34,553 nucleotides of DNA from CAYOLL01 sp964404765 [NCBI: uncultured Gemmatimonadota bacterium] (GTDB taxonomy: Bacteria; 4572-55). Of the stretch, positions 8,778 through 16,225 are shown one piece after another. How positions within the stretch are numbered: position 1 is the first letter of the stretch; each line of letters starts with the position of its first letter. A program made the translations under genes and the position numbers. The stretch covers positions 1-34,553 of the forward strand of contig CAYOLL010000056.1 of the NCBI GenBank assembly GCA_964404765.1, given 5' to 3'. Under the pieces are notes generated by a model that did not search any database, was not told where the DNA came from, and was given only the letters and a program-made list of their open reading frames with translations.

Positions 8778-11711
8778 TTACCTCTTGGGTACGCCGGTGA
8801 TCCCGAAATCACGTTGCAAGGTCTGCCATGGCGTACGGGAATTGGCTGATGGCAAACCGGTCCCAAATTGTAGCACCGGCCAAAACGCTTTCTCATCAAA
8901 ATCATAAAGCAGGCCGGTGGTGATGTTTAACTTAATGCCATAAAAGACAGTAGTTTCTGTAGTTACCAATCCGCCGGCGTACATCAGCGCGTCGCTGTCG
9001 TGATTTTGGTCATAATCGGCGCGAACATAGCCGGCGGTCAGACGGCCATTGAGACGATCTACAAAAAGCGGCCAATTTCCCCGCCCGCGATCAATCGCCT
9101 TAAGCGGCGTAATCAGGCTAAAGGAGAGGTTGTGCCTAGTTATGCTGCCAAGCGGTTCCGCCTCAGCTCCGTCGGCGTCATAGCGCACATCGTTATCAAA
9201 GAGCAACGGGCTTTTGAACCGCTGAAAGCTGTAGCTGGTTTGAAAAATGCGCGTTGAGCCGGGCCGGAGTCGCTGATTGTTGACAAGCGCAATGTGGGTG
9301 CCGGTCTGGTCAAAATCGGAACTCCAAAAGCTGCGATCAAAAACCTGTTCGGCGTAGAATGCCCGCCCGACAAAAACCGGATCGCGCAGCGTCTGCTCGG
9401 CTCTAAACAGTCGCAGCGATGCCAATATGCCTTTGGTAGAGCCTTCCGGCAAGCTAAAATCAGCATTCTTCGTTAAATTAGACTGTTTTGTCGAATGAAC
9501 GCCCAGATTTATGCCGATAGCTGAATAAATGACATTGCTGCGCAGCCATTCCTGAAAATCCAGGCCGCCTTCAAAAGAGGTAAAACGCTGCTTATAATCT
9601 TCCTGCCGATAACCTTGCGGGTCAAAGACATCGTAATTGCGGGCAAAATGATTCGCCGTTGTGCGGACATAGAATGTAGGGAAGATGAAGTCGTTGCTGT
9701 AGCCAATATCCCACAGCATTTTAGCATCGGTAATGGAAAAGCCGCCTAAGGCATGCCAACGCTGAATCTGCAGAGGATCCTGGCCCATGGTAAAAGCCCC
9801 CGCCGTTAAACCACCGCCAGGCATGATCGGCACGGGGGCCCAAAATGTCGGTCGAAAGTGCTTCCAGCCGTTATACCCCCGACCGGCGGCGACTGTGGGA
9901 GGCTCCAGCGGTTCAAGTTCCGGGCGTGGCTTGCGTTGGCTACGTGGCGCAGCTTCCGGAGTGAAGGCGATGCGATGCAGTTCGCTGCCGTCGGCGGTAT
10001 AAACCGTGTAATACAGATAGCGTCCATCCGGGCTAAAGGTCGGATCAAATGCGCCGGTCGGCACATTGGTCAGCTTGTGCAGGAATTCAACTTTGGCGTC
10101 GGGTAAATCCGCGTCCTCTTCAGCCGTAATTTCTTGAGCAGCGGCCGTCAGATTGAGGGCAAAAAGGTTAAAAGCGCCGTCATCATCCGCCGTAAATACA
10201 ACCCAGCGGCCATCCGGTGATAAACGCGGGTTAAACTTTGCCCATCCGTCATGGGTCAACCGGGTTAGCTGGCTAATCTCCAGACCGGCGGCGTATAAAT
10301 CCTGCTGGCCATTCTGGTGCAGACTGAAGACGATGGCGTCGCGACCCGGCCATAACGTCGGATCAAAAAACATCAGCTTTTGACCGCGCGCAATCGGATA
10401 AGCCTGATCGGCAAAAATGTCGGTGATCCATAATTCATTGTAAGGACCGGCGTTTTTGGTAAAAATAATCTGCTGCCCGTCAGCCATAAATAACGGTGTC
10501 TGTCCGCCCAGCGCCGATTTAATTTCCCACGAAACATCATTCTTAAAATCGGCGATATAAAGATGCGATTTTTGGATACCTGGATATTTTGGGGCATCTT
10601 CCACCTGCGCATAGACAACTTGGCCGGTGCGCGGATGAACGTCAAAAGCACGGTCGTGGGTTAATTGGGTGGAGATAATGGGGGTGACTATGCCGGTTTC
10701 GATGTCCAAATAAGCAATGGCCGGGGTGGCGTCATAACGTTCCACATAAGCCACCGCGCGGTTATCAGCGACAAAAAGCGGCTTGGATACCAGCCGATCC
10801 GCCGGTAGTTGCAGGGGGATAAGTGTGTCGGGCAAAGCGCCTTCCTCTTTACGGCGTTGTTGATCGGCCACGGCTTTTGCCCGCCACAAGCTGACAAAAT
10901 CATGATACAGGCGGTTCGTGGATTTGCCGGTAATACGCCGCATGGCCGCGCCCAGACCCAGATACGGCCTGACGACTTGCTGATCGACAATTTTCGCGAA
11001 GGCGCTGTCGCCATAAGTCGAATGCAAAAATTCCATCCAGTGATACCCGCCAATATACGGTCGGTCGCCGGGCAGATGCTGACGACCCGGATAACCCATC
11101 TGACTATAGGACCAAAAACGGTCCGCCAACAGCGGCGCCGTCATTTTCATGCCAAAATTTGGATTCCGCCCGCGCCCGCCCGGGGTATAGCGCGTTTCAG
11201 CATAAACGGCAATGCCCTCTATCTTATCGTAAGGAATAATGCCGGCCGGCAACACCCAATCACCAAAAATATGACGCAAACCGACCGTCCAGCCACGCAC
11301 CCGCTTGACATGAAAAGCATGGGCCAACTCGTGCGTCACCAACTCTTCCAGCCAATTGCGGTTGTAGCTGCTAAAGCTTTCGGTTTGCGGCGGCGACAGC
11401 TGCAGATAAATCCGATCCGGCCACGGCGAATAAAAACCCTGCGGATAATCGCGTTGTGTGATCAAGACCAGATGCAGCGGTTCTAACCGGTAACCGAAAT
11501 AAACCGATAGCGAGTCATAAGCCCGATTCGCGTGCAGCAGTACCTCGGCTACAAAAGGTTGGGCGTCCACCGGATAGTGAATGTAAAAACGGGGCGTTTC
11601 CACCGTCAGCCAGCTTTCGTTGGGCGACCAGCGCCCGGCCTCAGCATTGACGGTCGTCAGGAAAACAACAACGGCAACAAATATCAGTTTGAAAAACAAA
11701 GCTGTTTTCAT
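8778..11711 (-). CDS. Gluzincin metallopeptidase-TolB propeller-outer-membrane barrel hybrid
   Basis: 977 aa with a signal peptide (residues ~1-25). A peptidase-MA-like domain (~35-290) shows the gluzincin set HELAHAFH (H127, E128, H131) and E165 in EGIAVYAE, which should bind zinc. Residues ~300-610 contain repeated TolB/WD40-type blades, for instance ending in LSPDGRWVVFTADDDG and FSPDGRYLYYTVYTADG. After a proline-rich linker (~615-635) the last ~330 residues alternate polar and aromatic residues and resemble a surface-antigen beta-barrel, though they do not end in the usual terminal aromatic residue. The protein is thus probably exported and inserted in or tied to the outer membrane, with a periplasmic or surface peptidase. 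Start supported by AAGGA upstream. The substrate is not known. Confidence 0.85.
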   Translation of the reverse strand: MKTALFFKLIFVAVVVFLTTVNAEAGRWSPNESWLTVETPRFYIHYPVDAQPFVAEVLLHANRAYDSLSVYFGYRLEPLHLVLITQRDYPQGFYSPWPDRIYLQLSPPQTESFSSYNRNWLEELVTHELAHAFHVKRVRGWTVGLRHIFGDWVLPAGIIPYDKIEGIAVYAETRYTPGGRGRNPNFGMKMTAPLLADRFWSYSQMGYPGRQHLPGDRPYIGGYHWMEFLHSTYGDSAFAKIVDQQVVRPYLGLGAAMRRITGKSTNRLYHDFVSLWRAKAVADQQRRKEEGALPDTLIPLQLPADRLVSKPLFVADNRAVAYVERYDATPAIAYLDIETGIVTPIISTQLTHDRAFDVHPRTGQVVYAQVEDAPKYPGIQKSHLYIADFKNDVSWEIKSALGGQTPLFMADGQQIIFTKNAGPYNELWITDIFADQAYPIARGQKLMFFDPTLWPGRDAIVFSLHQNGQQDLYAAGLEISQLTRLTHDGWAKFNPRLSPDGRWVVFTADDDGAFNLFALNLTAAAQEITAEEDADLPDAKVEFLHKLTNVPTGAFDPTFSPDGRYLYYTVYTADGSELHRIAFTPEAAPRSQRKPRPELEPLEPPTVAAGRGYNGWKHFRPTFWAPVPIMPGGGLTAGAFTMGQDPLQIQRWHALGGFSITDAKMLWDIGYSNDFIFPTFYVRTTANHFARNYDVFDPQGYRQEDYKQRFTSFEGGLDFQEWLRSNVIYSAIGINLGVHSTKQSNLTKNADFSLPEGSTKGILASLRLFRAEQTLRDPVFVGRAFYAEQVFDRSFWSSDFDQTGTHIALVNNQRLRPGSTRIFQTSYSFQRFKSPLLFDNDVRYDADGAEAEPLGSITRHNLSFSLITPLKAIDRGRGNWPLFVDRLNGRLTAGYVRADYDQNHDSDALMYAGGLVTTETTVFYGIKLNITTGLLYDFDEKAFWPVLQFGTGLPSANSRTPWQTLQRDFGITGVPKR

Positions 11712-11838
11712 TTGAATCCATTCCTTAAAGTTCAGGTTTCACGCTTTGCGGAACTAACCAAACAGGCACGATATTGCCGACGAAAAGAAAGGGAACAGCG
11801 TTCACCTTGATTGTGCCGTGCTTGTGCCATTGCTTTAA

Positions 11839-11844
11839 ATTATA
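11839..11844 (-). promoter_or_regulatory. Possible -10 box for the 977-aa gene operon
   Basis: On the minus strand this is a perfect TATAAT, about 128 nt upstream of the ATG at 11711. No good -35 is found at 16-18 nt; the matching position falls in the first tandem repeat (CAGTTG). If real, the hairpin array lies immediately upstream of this promoter. Confidence 0.3.
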
Positions 11845-11854
11845 CATAAGGCAA

Positions 11855-12198
11855 TAAACCGCAACTGTTGCACAGAATAGCATTCTGTGCTTTCTCCAAA
11901 CATGCTTAGATTGCTAATCTGAGCTACAGCATTCTCGCAGTAAACCGCAACTGTTGCACAGAATAGCATTCTGTGCTTTCTCCAAACATGCTTAGATTGC
12001 TAATCTGAGCTACAACATTCTCGTAGTAAATCGCAACTGTAGCACAGAATAGCATTCTGTGCTTTCTCCAAGTATGCTTAGATTGCTAATCTGAGCTACA
12101 ACATTCTCGCAATAAACCGCAACTGTTGCACAGAATAGCATTCTGTGCTTTCTCCAAGTATGCTCAGATTGCTAATCTGAGCTACAAAATTCTCGCGG
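11855..12198. repeat. Four-copy 86-bp tandem repeat with paired hairpins
   Basis: Units start at 11855, 11941, 12027 and 12113, an exact 86-bp period. Each unit has a perfect palindrome with arms GCACAGAAT/ATTCTGTGC around AGC (11870-11890 in unit 1) and a second with arms GCTTAGATT/AATCTGAGC around GCT (11904-11924). Units 1, 2 and 4 also have GCAACTGTTGC; unit 3 has GTAGC instead. In unit 4 the second hairpin has a C where units 1-3 have T, turning a G:U pair (plus-strand RNA) into a G:C pair. The units differ by only a few point changes, so the array is recent or maintained. There are no CRISPR-like unique spacers. Confidence 0.95.
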
Positions 12199-12253
12199 AC
12201 AGCGCAAATGTTGCGATGTAATTTTATAACCCGGACAAGCCGTAACCAAAAGA

Positions 12254-12286
12254 AGATATGACGTTTCTTCAAGAAATGTCATATCT
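12254..12286 (-). terminator. Terminator-like hairpin downstream of asnB
   Basis: Arms AGATATGACGTTTCTT (12254-12269) and AAGAAATGTCATATCT (12271-12286) are inverted with one mismatch. In the direction of asnB transcription the hairpin is followed by TCTTCTTTTGG, a modest T-rich tail, 39 nt after the stop codon. The string AGAAATGTCAT also occurs in the rel leader hairpin at 25439. Confidence 0.5.
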
Positions 12287-12324
12287 CGGATGGCACGAAA
12301 TTTTAATATGCTCAAAACTGGCGA

Positions 12325-14199
12325 CTATGATACCTGATCAATCGCCGCCCGCCATTGGAAATAAACCAGCAGACTCCACAGTTGAAAAGCGTAATCCTGC
12401 CGACCGGAAAAATAAGCCTGCATCATTTTATCAATAGCGGTCGAATTCAAACAGCCCGCGCCATACGCAGCCAGACCATCACGCAGCGTCTCCTGAAATA
12501 AATCTTTGAGCGGACCGCGAAACCAATCCCGCAGCGGCACATCAAAGCCCATTTTGGGGCGGGCCAGAATCTTGTCCGGAATCAGACCGGCGGCCATATC
12601 TTTCAGAATACGCTTGCGGCGGCGACCGTAAATTTTCCAGGCCGGCGGCATTTGCATGGCCAGTTCAATGACGCGGTGATCGAGGAAGGGCACGCGGGCT
12701 TCTAAGGAGACGGCCATGGACATGCCGTCCACTTTAGCCAGCAAATTGTCCGGCAGCCAGGTTTGCAAATCCAAAGCCAGCGTCCGGTTTAAATCCGAAC
12801 CTTGCTGATGGCGCAGCCGGTCAGCAAAACATGCTGTAATCTGCGCCGCATGATGCTGAAAACGCGCATCCAGCCATAAATCATTCAACAAATCGCGGTT
12901 AAAGACCGACACCCAGCGCAGATGACGCTCCAACGGGTCAATCGTCGTGATGGCTTCGTAGCCCTTTAACCAGCGGACAGCGTTCGGCCGTCGACCCAAA
13001 AACGGCTTAATCCATTGATCGCCAAAAACGGCCGGAAACTGAAAATAGCCGTGCCAGCGATCCAGATCATACCGCAAATAACCGCCAAAAAGCTCGTCCG
13101 CCCCTTCGCCGGTCAGCGCTACCTTCACATGTTCACGGGCCAGTTTGGAAACCAGATAGGTCGGAATCGCCGCCGGATCCGTGATGGGTCCGTCCAGGTG
13201 TCGCCACAAGATCGGCAGCGTTTGGCGCAGATCCGCCGGCGTAACGATTAATTCATGGTGATTGGTTTTAAAGGCTTGTGACGCCGCGCGGGCAAAGGAC
13301 GTTTCGTTGTAATCCGGCGCATCGGCAAAACCGACCGAAAAGGTCTGCACCGGCCGGTCGGTCATCCGGCTCATTAAACCGACGATAGTGGATGAATCCA
13401 GACCGCCGCTCAAAAATGCGCCCAGCGGCACATCGGCAATCAGCCGGAGTCGCACGGCGTCTGTTAATAATTCCAGCAACTGTTGCTGCGCTGCAGCATA
13501 ATCCCAGGCATAGTTTTCGCGGATGGCAACCGACCAGTAGCATTTTTCTTCGCTGCCGCCGTTTTTGACCAACAGAACATGGCCGGGGCGGAGTTTTTGG
13601 ATGGATTGCAGCAGCGTCTGCGGGGCGGGGACATACTGCAGATTGAGCAGACAATACAAGCCGTACGGATCGACCTCACGCGGAATACCGACCCGCAGCA
13701 ACGCCTGCAACTCGGAGGCAAAATACAACCGGCCTTCATGCATCGCGGTATAAAGCGGCTTGATACCGATGCGGTCACGCGCCAGAACCAGTGTCTGCCG
13801 GCGGGCGTCCCAGATGGCAAAAGCAAACATGCCGATAAACTTGTTGACGCAAGCCCAGCCATCTTCTTCATATTGATGAATAATGACTTCCGTATCGGTA
13901 TCGCTGCGGAAGATGTGGCCGCGGCTTTCCAGATCACGCCGCAGCTCGCGGTAATTATAAATCTCGCCGTTAAAGACGATGGCGCAGGAGCCGTCTTCAT
14001 TAAAAATCGGCTGCTTACCTTGTGGCGACAGGTCAATAATGCTCAGGCGGCGATGACCCAGCGCCACCTCCGGGGTATGAAAATAGCCGTCGGCGTCCGG
14101 GCCGCGGTGGCGCAGCGCGTCGTTCATGGCCCGCACACGCGCGTGTTCGGCCTCAGTTAAAGGTTGTTGCAGGGCGTACGCGCCGCAAATTCCGCACAT
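12325..14199 (-). CDS. asnB: Asparagine synthetase (glutamine-hydrolysing), AsnB family
   Basis: 624 aa, full length for the class. The N-terminal glutaminase domain starts MCGICG, so Cys2 is the Ntn nucleophile once Met is removed. Other class II amidotransferase motifs present are RHRGPDADG (31-39), FNGEIYNY (76-83) and SDTDTEV. The C-terminal synthetase domain carries the ATP PP-loop SGGLDSS (264-270) and LTGEGADELFGGY. It converts aspartate, glutamine and ATP to asparagine, glutamate and AMP plus pyrophosphate. AsnB paralogues of this length also act in surface polysaccharide or natural-product amidation, but no such genes surround it here. It lies 99 nt after the cohesin-dockerin gene with a palindrome in between, and ends before a terminator-like hairpin. 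Confidence 0.95.
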   Translation of the reverse strand: MCGICGAYALQQPLTEAEHARVRAMNDALRHRGPDADGYFHTPEVALGHRRLSIIDLSPQGKQPIFNEDGSCAIVFNGEIYNYRELRRDLESRGHIFRSDTDTEVIIHQYEEDGWACVNKFIGMFAFAIWDARRQTLVLARDRIGIKPLYTAMHEGRLYFASELQALLRVGIPREVDPYGLYCLLNLQYVPAPQTLLQSIQKLRPGHVLLVKNGGSEEKCYWSVAIRENYAWDYAAAQQQLLELLTDAVRLRLIADVPLGAFLSGGLDSSTIVGLMSRMTDRPVQTFSVGFADAPDYNETSFARAASQAFKTNHHELIVTPADLRQTLPILWRHLDGPITDPAAIPTYLVSKLAREHVKVALTGEGADELFGGYLRYDLDRWHGYFQFPAVFGDQWIKPFLGRRPNAVRWLKGYEAITTIDPLERHLRWVSVFNRDLLNDLWLDARFQHHAAQITACFADRLRHQQGSDLNRTLALDLQTWLPDNLLAKVDGMSMAVSLEARVPFLDHRVIELAMQMPPAWKIYGRRRKRILKDMAAGLIPDKILARPKMGFDVPLRDWFRGPLKDLFQETLRDGLAAYGAGCLNSTAIDKMMQAYFSGRQDYAFQLWSLLVYFQWRAAIDQVS

Positions 14200-14230
14200 G
14201 GTCGCCTATCCCAAACCGGAGTCGCTTTTC

Positions 14231-14266
14231 TACAAACAGACCGCCCCGATGGGGCTAAAGTTTGTA
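14231..14266. repeat. Short palindromic element between cohesin-dockerin gene and asnB
   Basis: TACAAAC (14231-14237) is inverted as GTTTGTA (14260-14266), enclosing the perfect stem GCCCC-GAT-GGGGC (14243-14255). It may end the upstream cohesin-dockerin transcript, but there is no strong T-run, and the form is that of a dispersed palindromic repeat. Confidence 0.6.
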
Positions 14267-14298
14267 TCCTCACCGGATTCAATTTAGAAAGATGTTTA

Positions 14299-14976
14299 TT
14301 AAAAACCCAAAATGCGCCGGGTGATGACCTCAATATCGTTGTCCGATAATCGCCCGTCGCTATCGGCGTCGGCGGCCCAGCGCTCAAAATCGGTCAGCGG
14401 GCGGCCGCGTTCCAGCACACTCTCGACGACGCGCAGCAAGTCCGGCAGGTTGATTTGACCGTCCTGATTCATATCGCCCCGCTGCTGCGCCACACCGATG
14501 ATTGTCAGTTTGCCGGAACGGGCAGTCACAAAATTTTCGCCGCCATCCAGCCCATACCAGAAAAAGTTGAGAAAATTCAGCGGCGTCTCCATTCCGGAGC
14601 GCAGGCCGGGCTTGAGCAAAATAACCAGGTTCAAAAAAGTGCCGCTCCCCACATCAACCGGAAAAGCGGCAGAAAAATTGACCCGCACACTGTCGGCGTA
14701 GCTGTTATTAGAGAACAGGCTGTAAGGCAGGCTCAGATTTGTTTTGCGGATTTGCAGAACTTCGGCAATAACGAGACTGGAATAGGTAACGAGAAACTGC
14801 CCGCCATTAAGTCCTTGAATGTTCTCAACTTCGATGGGAATAATAATGGTGGAGTCGGTGGCGTAAGCGTAGGTTTCCGGGATATAGGCAATCGCCTGGG
14901 CGCAAGCGGTGACCGGCCCGAAGATAAGTATCAACAAACTCGGCAATAAAAGGCGGAATAAAAATTGCATAGGCAT
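14299..14976 (-). CDS. Secreted cohesin-dockerin protein
   Basis: About 225 aa from the ATG at 14976 (a second ATG at 14970 is equally possible; an upstream TTG at 15000 is less likely). A signal peptide with a long hydrophobic core (LFRLLLPSLLILIFGPVTACAQA) is followed by a cohesin-like beta-sandwich (~30-160), including IIIPIEVENIQGLNGGQF and a GTFLNLVILLKPG strand. A type I dockerin pair closes it: DMNQDGQINLPDLLRVV and DADSDGRLSDNDIEVI, both with the calcium-loop pattern D-x-N/D-x-D-G. In cellulosome bacteria cohesins bind dockerins of other proteins; single-chain cohesin-dockerin proteins in other phyla have no settled role. No other dockerin protein is evident in this window. No clear Shine-Dalgarno is seen. 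Confidence 0.85.
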   Translation of the reverse strand: MPMQFLFRLLLPSLLILIFGPVTACAQAIAYIPETYAYATDSTIIIPIEVENIQGLNGGQFLVTYSSLVIAEVLQIRKTNLSLPYSLFSNNSYADSVRVNFSAAFPVDVGSGTFLNLVILLKPGLRSGMETPLNFLNFFWYGLDGGENFVTARSGKLTIIGVAQQRGDMNQDGQINLPDLLRVVESVLERGRPLTDFERWAADADSDGRLSDNDIEVITRRILGF

Positions 14977-15004
14977 CAACCGTAACCGCAAAGGGCGCAA
15001 TTTT

Positions 15005-15085
15005 TAACCGCAGAGGAACGCAAAGTGTTACGCTGAGTTACGCAAAGGAAAACTCTGCGATAAACTTTGCGAAGCTTTGCGGTAA
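15005..15085. repeat. Imperfect inverted repeat, ACGCAAAG-type
   Basis: The 29-nt arms 15005-15033 and 15057-15085 are inverted with roughly three quarters matching. The left reads TAACCGCAGAGGAACGCAAA at its start and the right, reverse-complemented, TTACCGCAAAGCTTCGCAAA. Short ACGCAAAG-type words recur in and before it. Non-coding. Confidence 0.65.
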
Positions 15086-15087
15086 AG

Positions 15088-15130
15088 ATTCTCGTGGCGC
15101 AACGCAAATGCTGGAATGTAATTTTATAGC
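15088..15130 (+). repeat. Segment homologous to the end of the 86-bp array
   Basis: This 43-nt stretch matches 12189-12230 in the same orientation at about 35 positions, sharing ATTCTCG, CGCAAATG and ATGTAATTTTATA. The two copies bracket the asnB and cohesin-dockerin genes as direct repeats 2.9 kb apart. Confidence 0.7.
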
Positions 15131-15176
15131 AATATTCTGTTTTTTTTAACTGCTCAAAAAGTGCTATCAAAAACCG

Positions 15177-15258
15177 ACCCTTGCGAAGGTTAAACTTGCA
15201 ACGAAAGTCAATATTTGCAAGATTCTGGGAATTTACAGGCCGGAACCTTCGCAAGGGT
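15177..15258. repeat. Large nested inverted repeat, possible terminator of the permease gene
   Basis: Perfect 15-bp outer arms ACCCTTGCGAAGGTT (15177-15191) and AACCTTCGCAAGGGT (15244-15258) enclose inner arms CTTGCAA (15195-15201) and TTGCAAG (15215-15221). It starts 13 nt after the permease stop codon. On the minus strand the stem is followed by CGGTTTTTGATAG, so it could end transcription, though the 52-nt loop is long. Confidence 0.8.
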
Positions 15259-15271
15259 AGCCAACGGAGAA

Positions 15272-16225
15272 TCAACCGTAGTGAACACGTTTTTCCACAA
15301 CCTGCCGCTGGAAAACGGTCAGGGCCAGGATAATCAAAAACAGCACGAAAGCAATGGCGCTGGCATAACCGCTGCGATAATGACCGAACCCCTGATCATA
15401 CAGATAATAGACAATAACATTGGTCGTGCCCAACGGCGCGCCGGGCGGCGGGCCGGTCATCAGGTAAATTTGGGTGAAGACCTGAAAAGAAGTAATGGTC
15501 GTCATAATCAGCACATAAAAGGTGGTCGGCGTCAGCAGCGGCCAAGTCACATGGCGGAAACGATGCCAGGCATTGGCCCCGTCGATTTTTGCCGCCTCGT
15601 AATAATGCTCCGGAATGTTTTGCAAACCGGCCAAAAATATCACCACATTATAGCCCAAACCTTTCCACACACTGACGATAATGACCGCCGTCAAAGCTAA
15701 GCTGGGCCCGGCCATCCAGTTTGGCAATGCAACGCCAAAGGATTTAAAGAGCATGGCAAAGACGCCGGTAGGCTCGCCCAGCCAAGCCAGGCCGTCAATA
15801 TCAAACCAGCTAAGCATGTAGTTGGCCAATCCCATCCGCTGATGGAAGATCCACTTCCAGACCATCGACACGGCCACCAGCGATGTGACCACCGGCATAA
15901 AATAAATGGTGCGATACCAATCCAGCCCTTTGATCTTCTCGTTCAGCGCCACAGCCAGCGTCAAGGCCAAAACCAGGCCGATCGGCACGGTGCCAACTGT
16001 GAAATACAACGTGTTGATCAGCGATTTCCAGAACACCTCATCACGCCACAGGGTGAGGTAATTATCAAGCCAGACGAAGCGCTGAAAGCCGCCAACGTTC
16101 CACTCGCAGAAGCTGACCACCGCGGCATAAAGCATCGGCACAAAGCGAAAGGTGATGACGATAATCGCCGCCGGCAGCAGGAAAAGATAGGGCTGTAGTT
16201 TGATGGGTAGGGGTTTGCGTTTCAT
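15272..16225 (-). CDS. Sugar ABC transporter permease (MalF/UgpA type)
   Basis: 317 aa with about six transmembrane helices (e.g. 13-33, 68-93, 107-126, 177-200, 232-252, 283-305). The cytoplasmic EAA loop that docks to the ATPase is well kept at ~210-231 (EAAKIDGANAWHRFRHVTWP). This is the first of the two permeases usual in CUT1-type carbohydrate importers. The second permease, binding protein and ATPase are all missing from the window. Its ATG directly follows the stop codon of the unknown third gene of the DUF262 operon (no gap) and has no visible Shine-Dalgarno, which suggests its original upstream neighbours were displaced by the operon. Substrate unknown. Confidence 0.9.
   Translation of the reverse strand: MKRKPLPIKLQPYLFLLPAAIIVITFRFVPMLYAAVVSFCEWNVGGFQRFVWLDNYLTLWRDEVFWKSLINTLYFTVGTVPIGLVLALTLAVALNEKIKGLDWYRTIYFMPVVTSLVAVSMVWKWIFHQRMGLANYMLSWFDIDGLAWLGEPTGVFAMLFKSFGVALPNWMAGPSLALTAVIIVSVWKGLGYNVVIFLAGLQNIPEHYYEAAKIDGANAWHRFRHVTWPLLTPTTFYVLIMTTITSFQVFTQIYLMTGPPPGAPLGTTNVIVYYLYDQGFGHYRSGYASAIAFVLFLIILALTVFQRQVVEKRVHYG

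Larger units (their letters stand above)
11712..12324. other. 613-bp gene-free region with tandem hairpin array
   Basis: Contains, from left to right, the 5' leader of the 977-aa gene with a TATAAT-like box, four 86-bp tandem repeats (11855-12198), a 42-nt segment also found at 15088-15130, and a terminator-like hairpin for asnB. No coding sequence is seen on either strand. Confidence 0.8.

Noticed and set aside
10809-11486. 225-codon plus-strand ORF inside the 977-aa gene
   Set aside because: Opposite the gluzincin domain; a by-product of GC-rich codon use.
11855-12198. CRISPR array
   Set aside because: The whole 86-bp period is repeated, with no unique spacers between short repeats, and no cas gene is present.
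13483-14160. 225-codon plus-strand ORF inside asnB
   Set aside because: It lies opposite the conserved glutaminase domain and has no recognisable motif or ribosome site.
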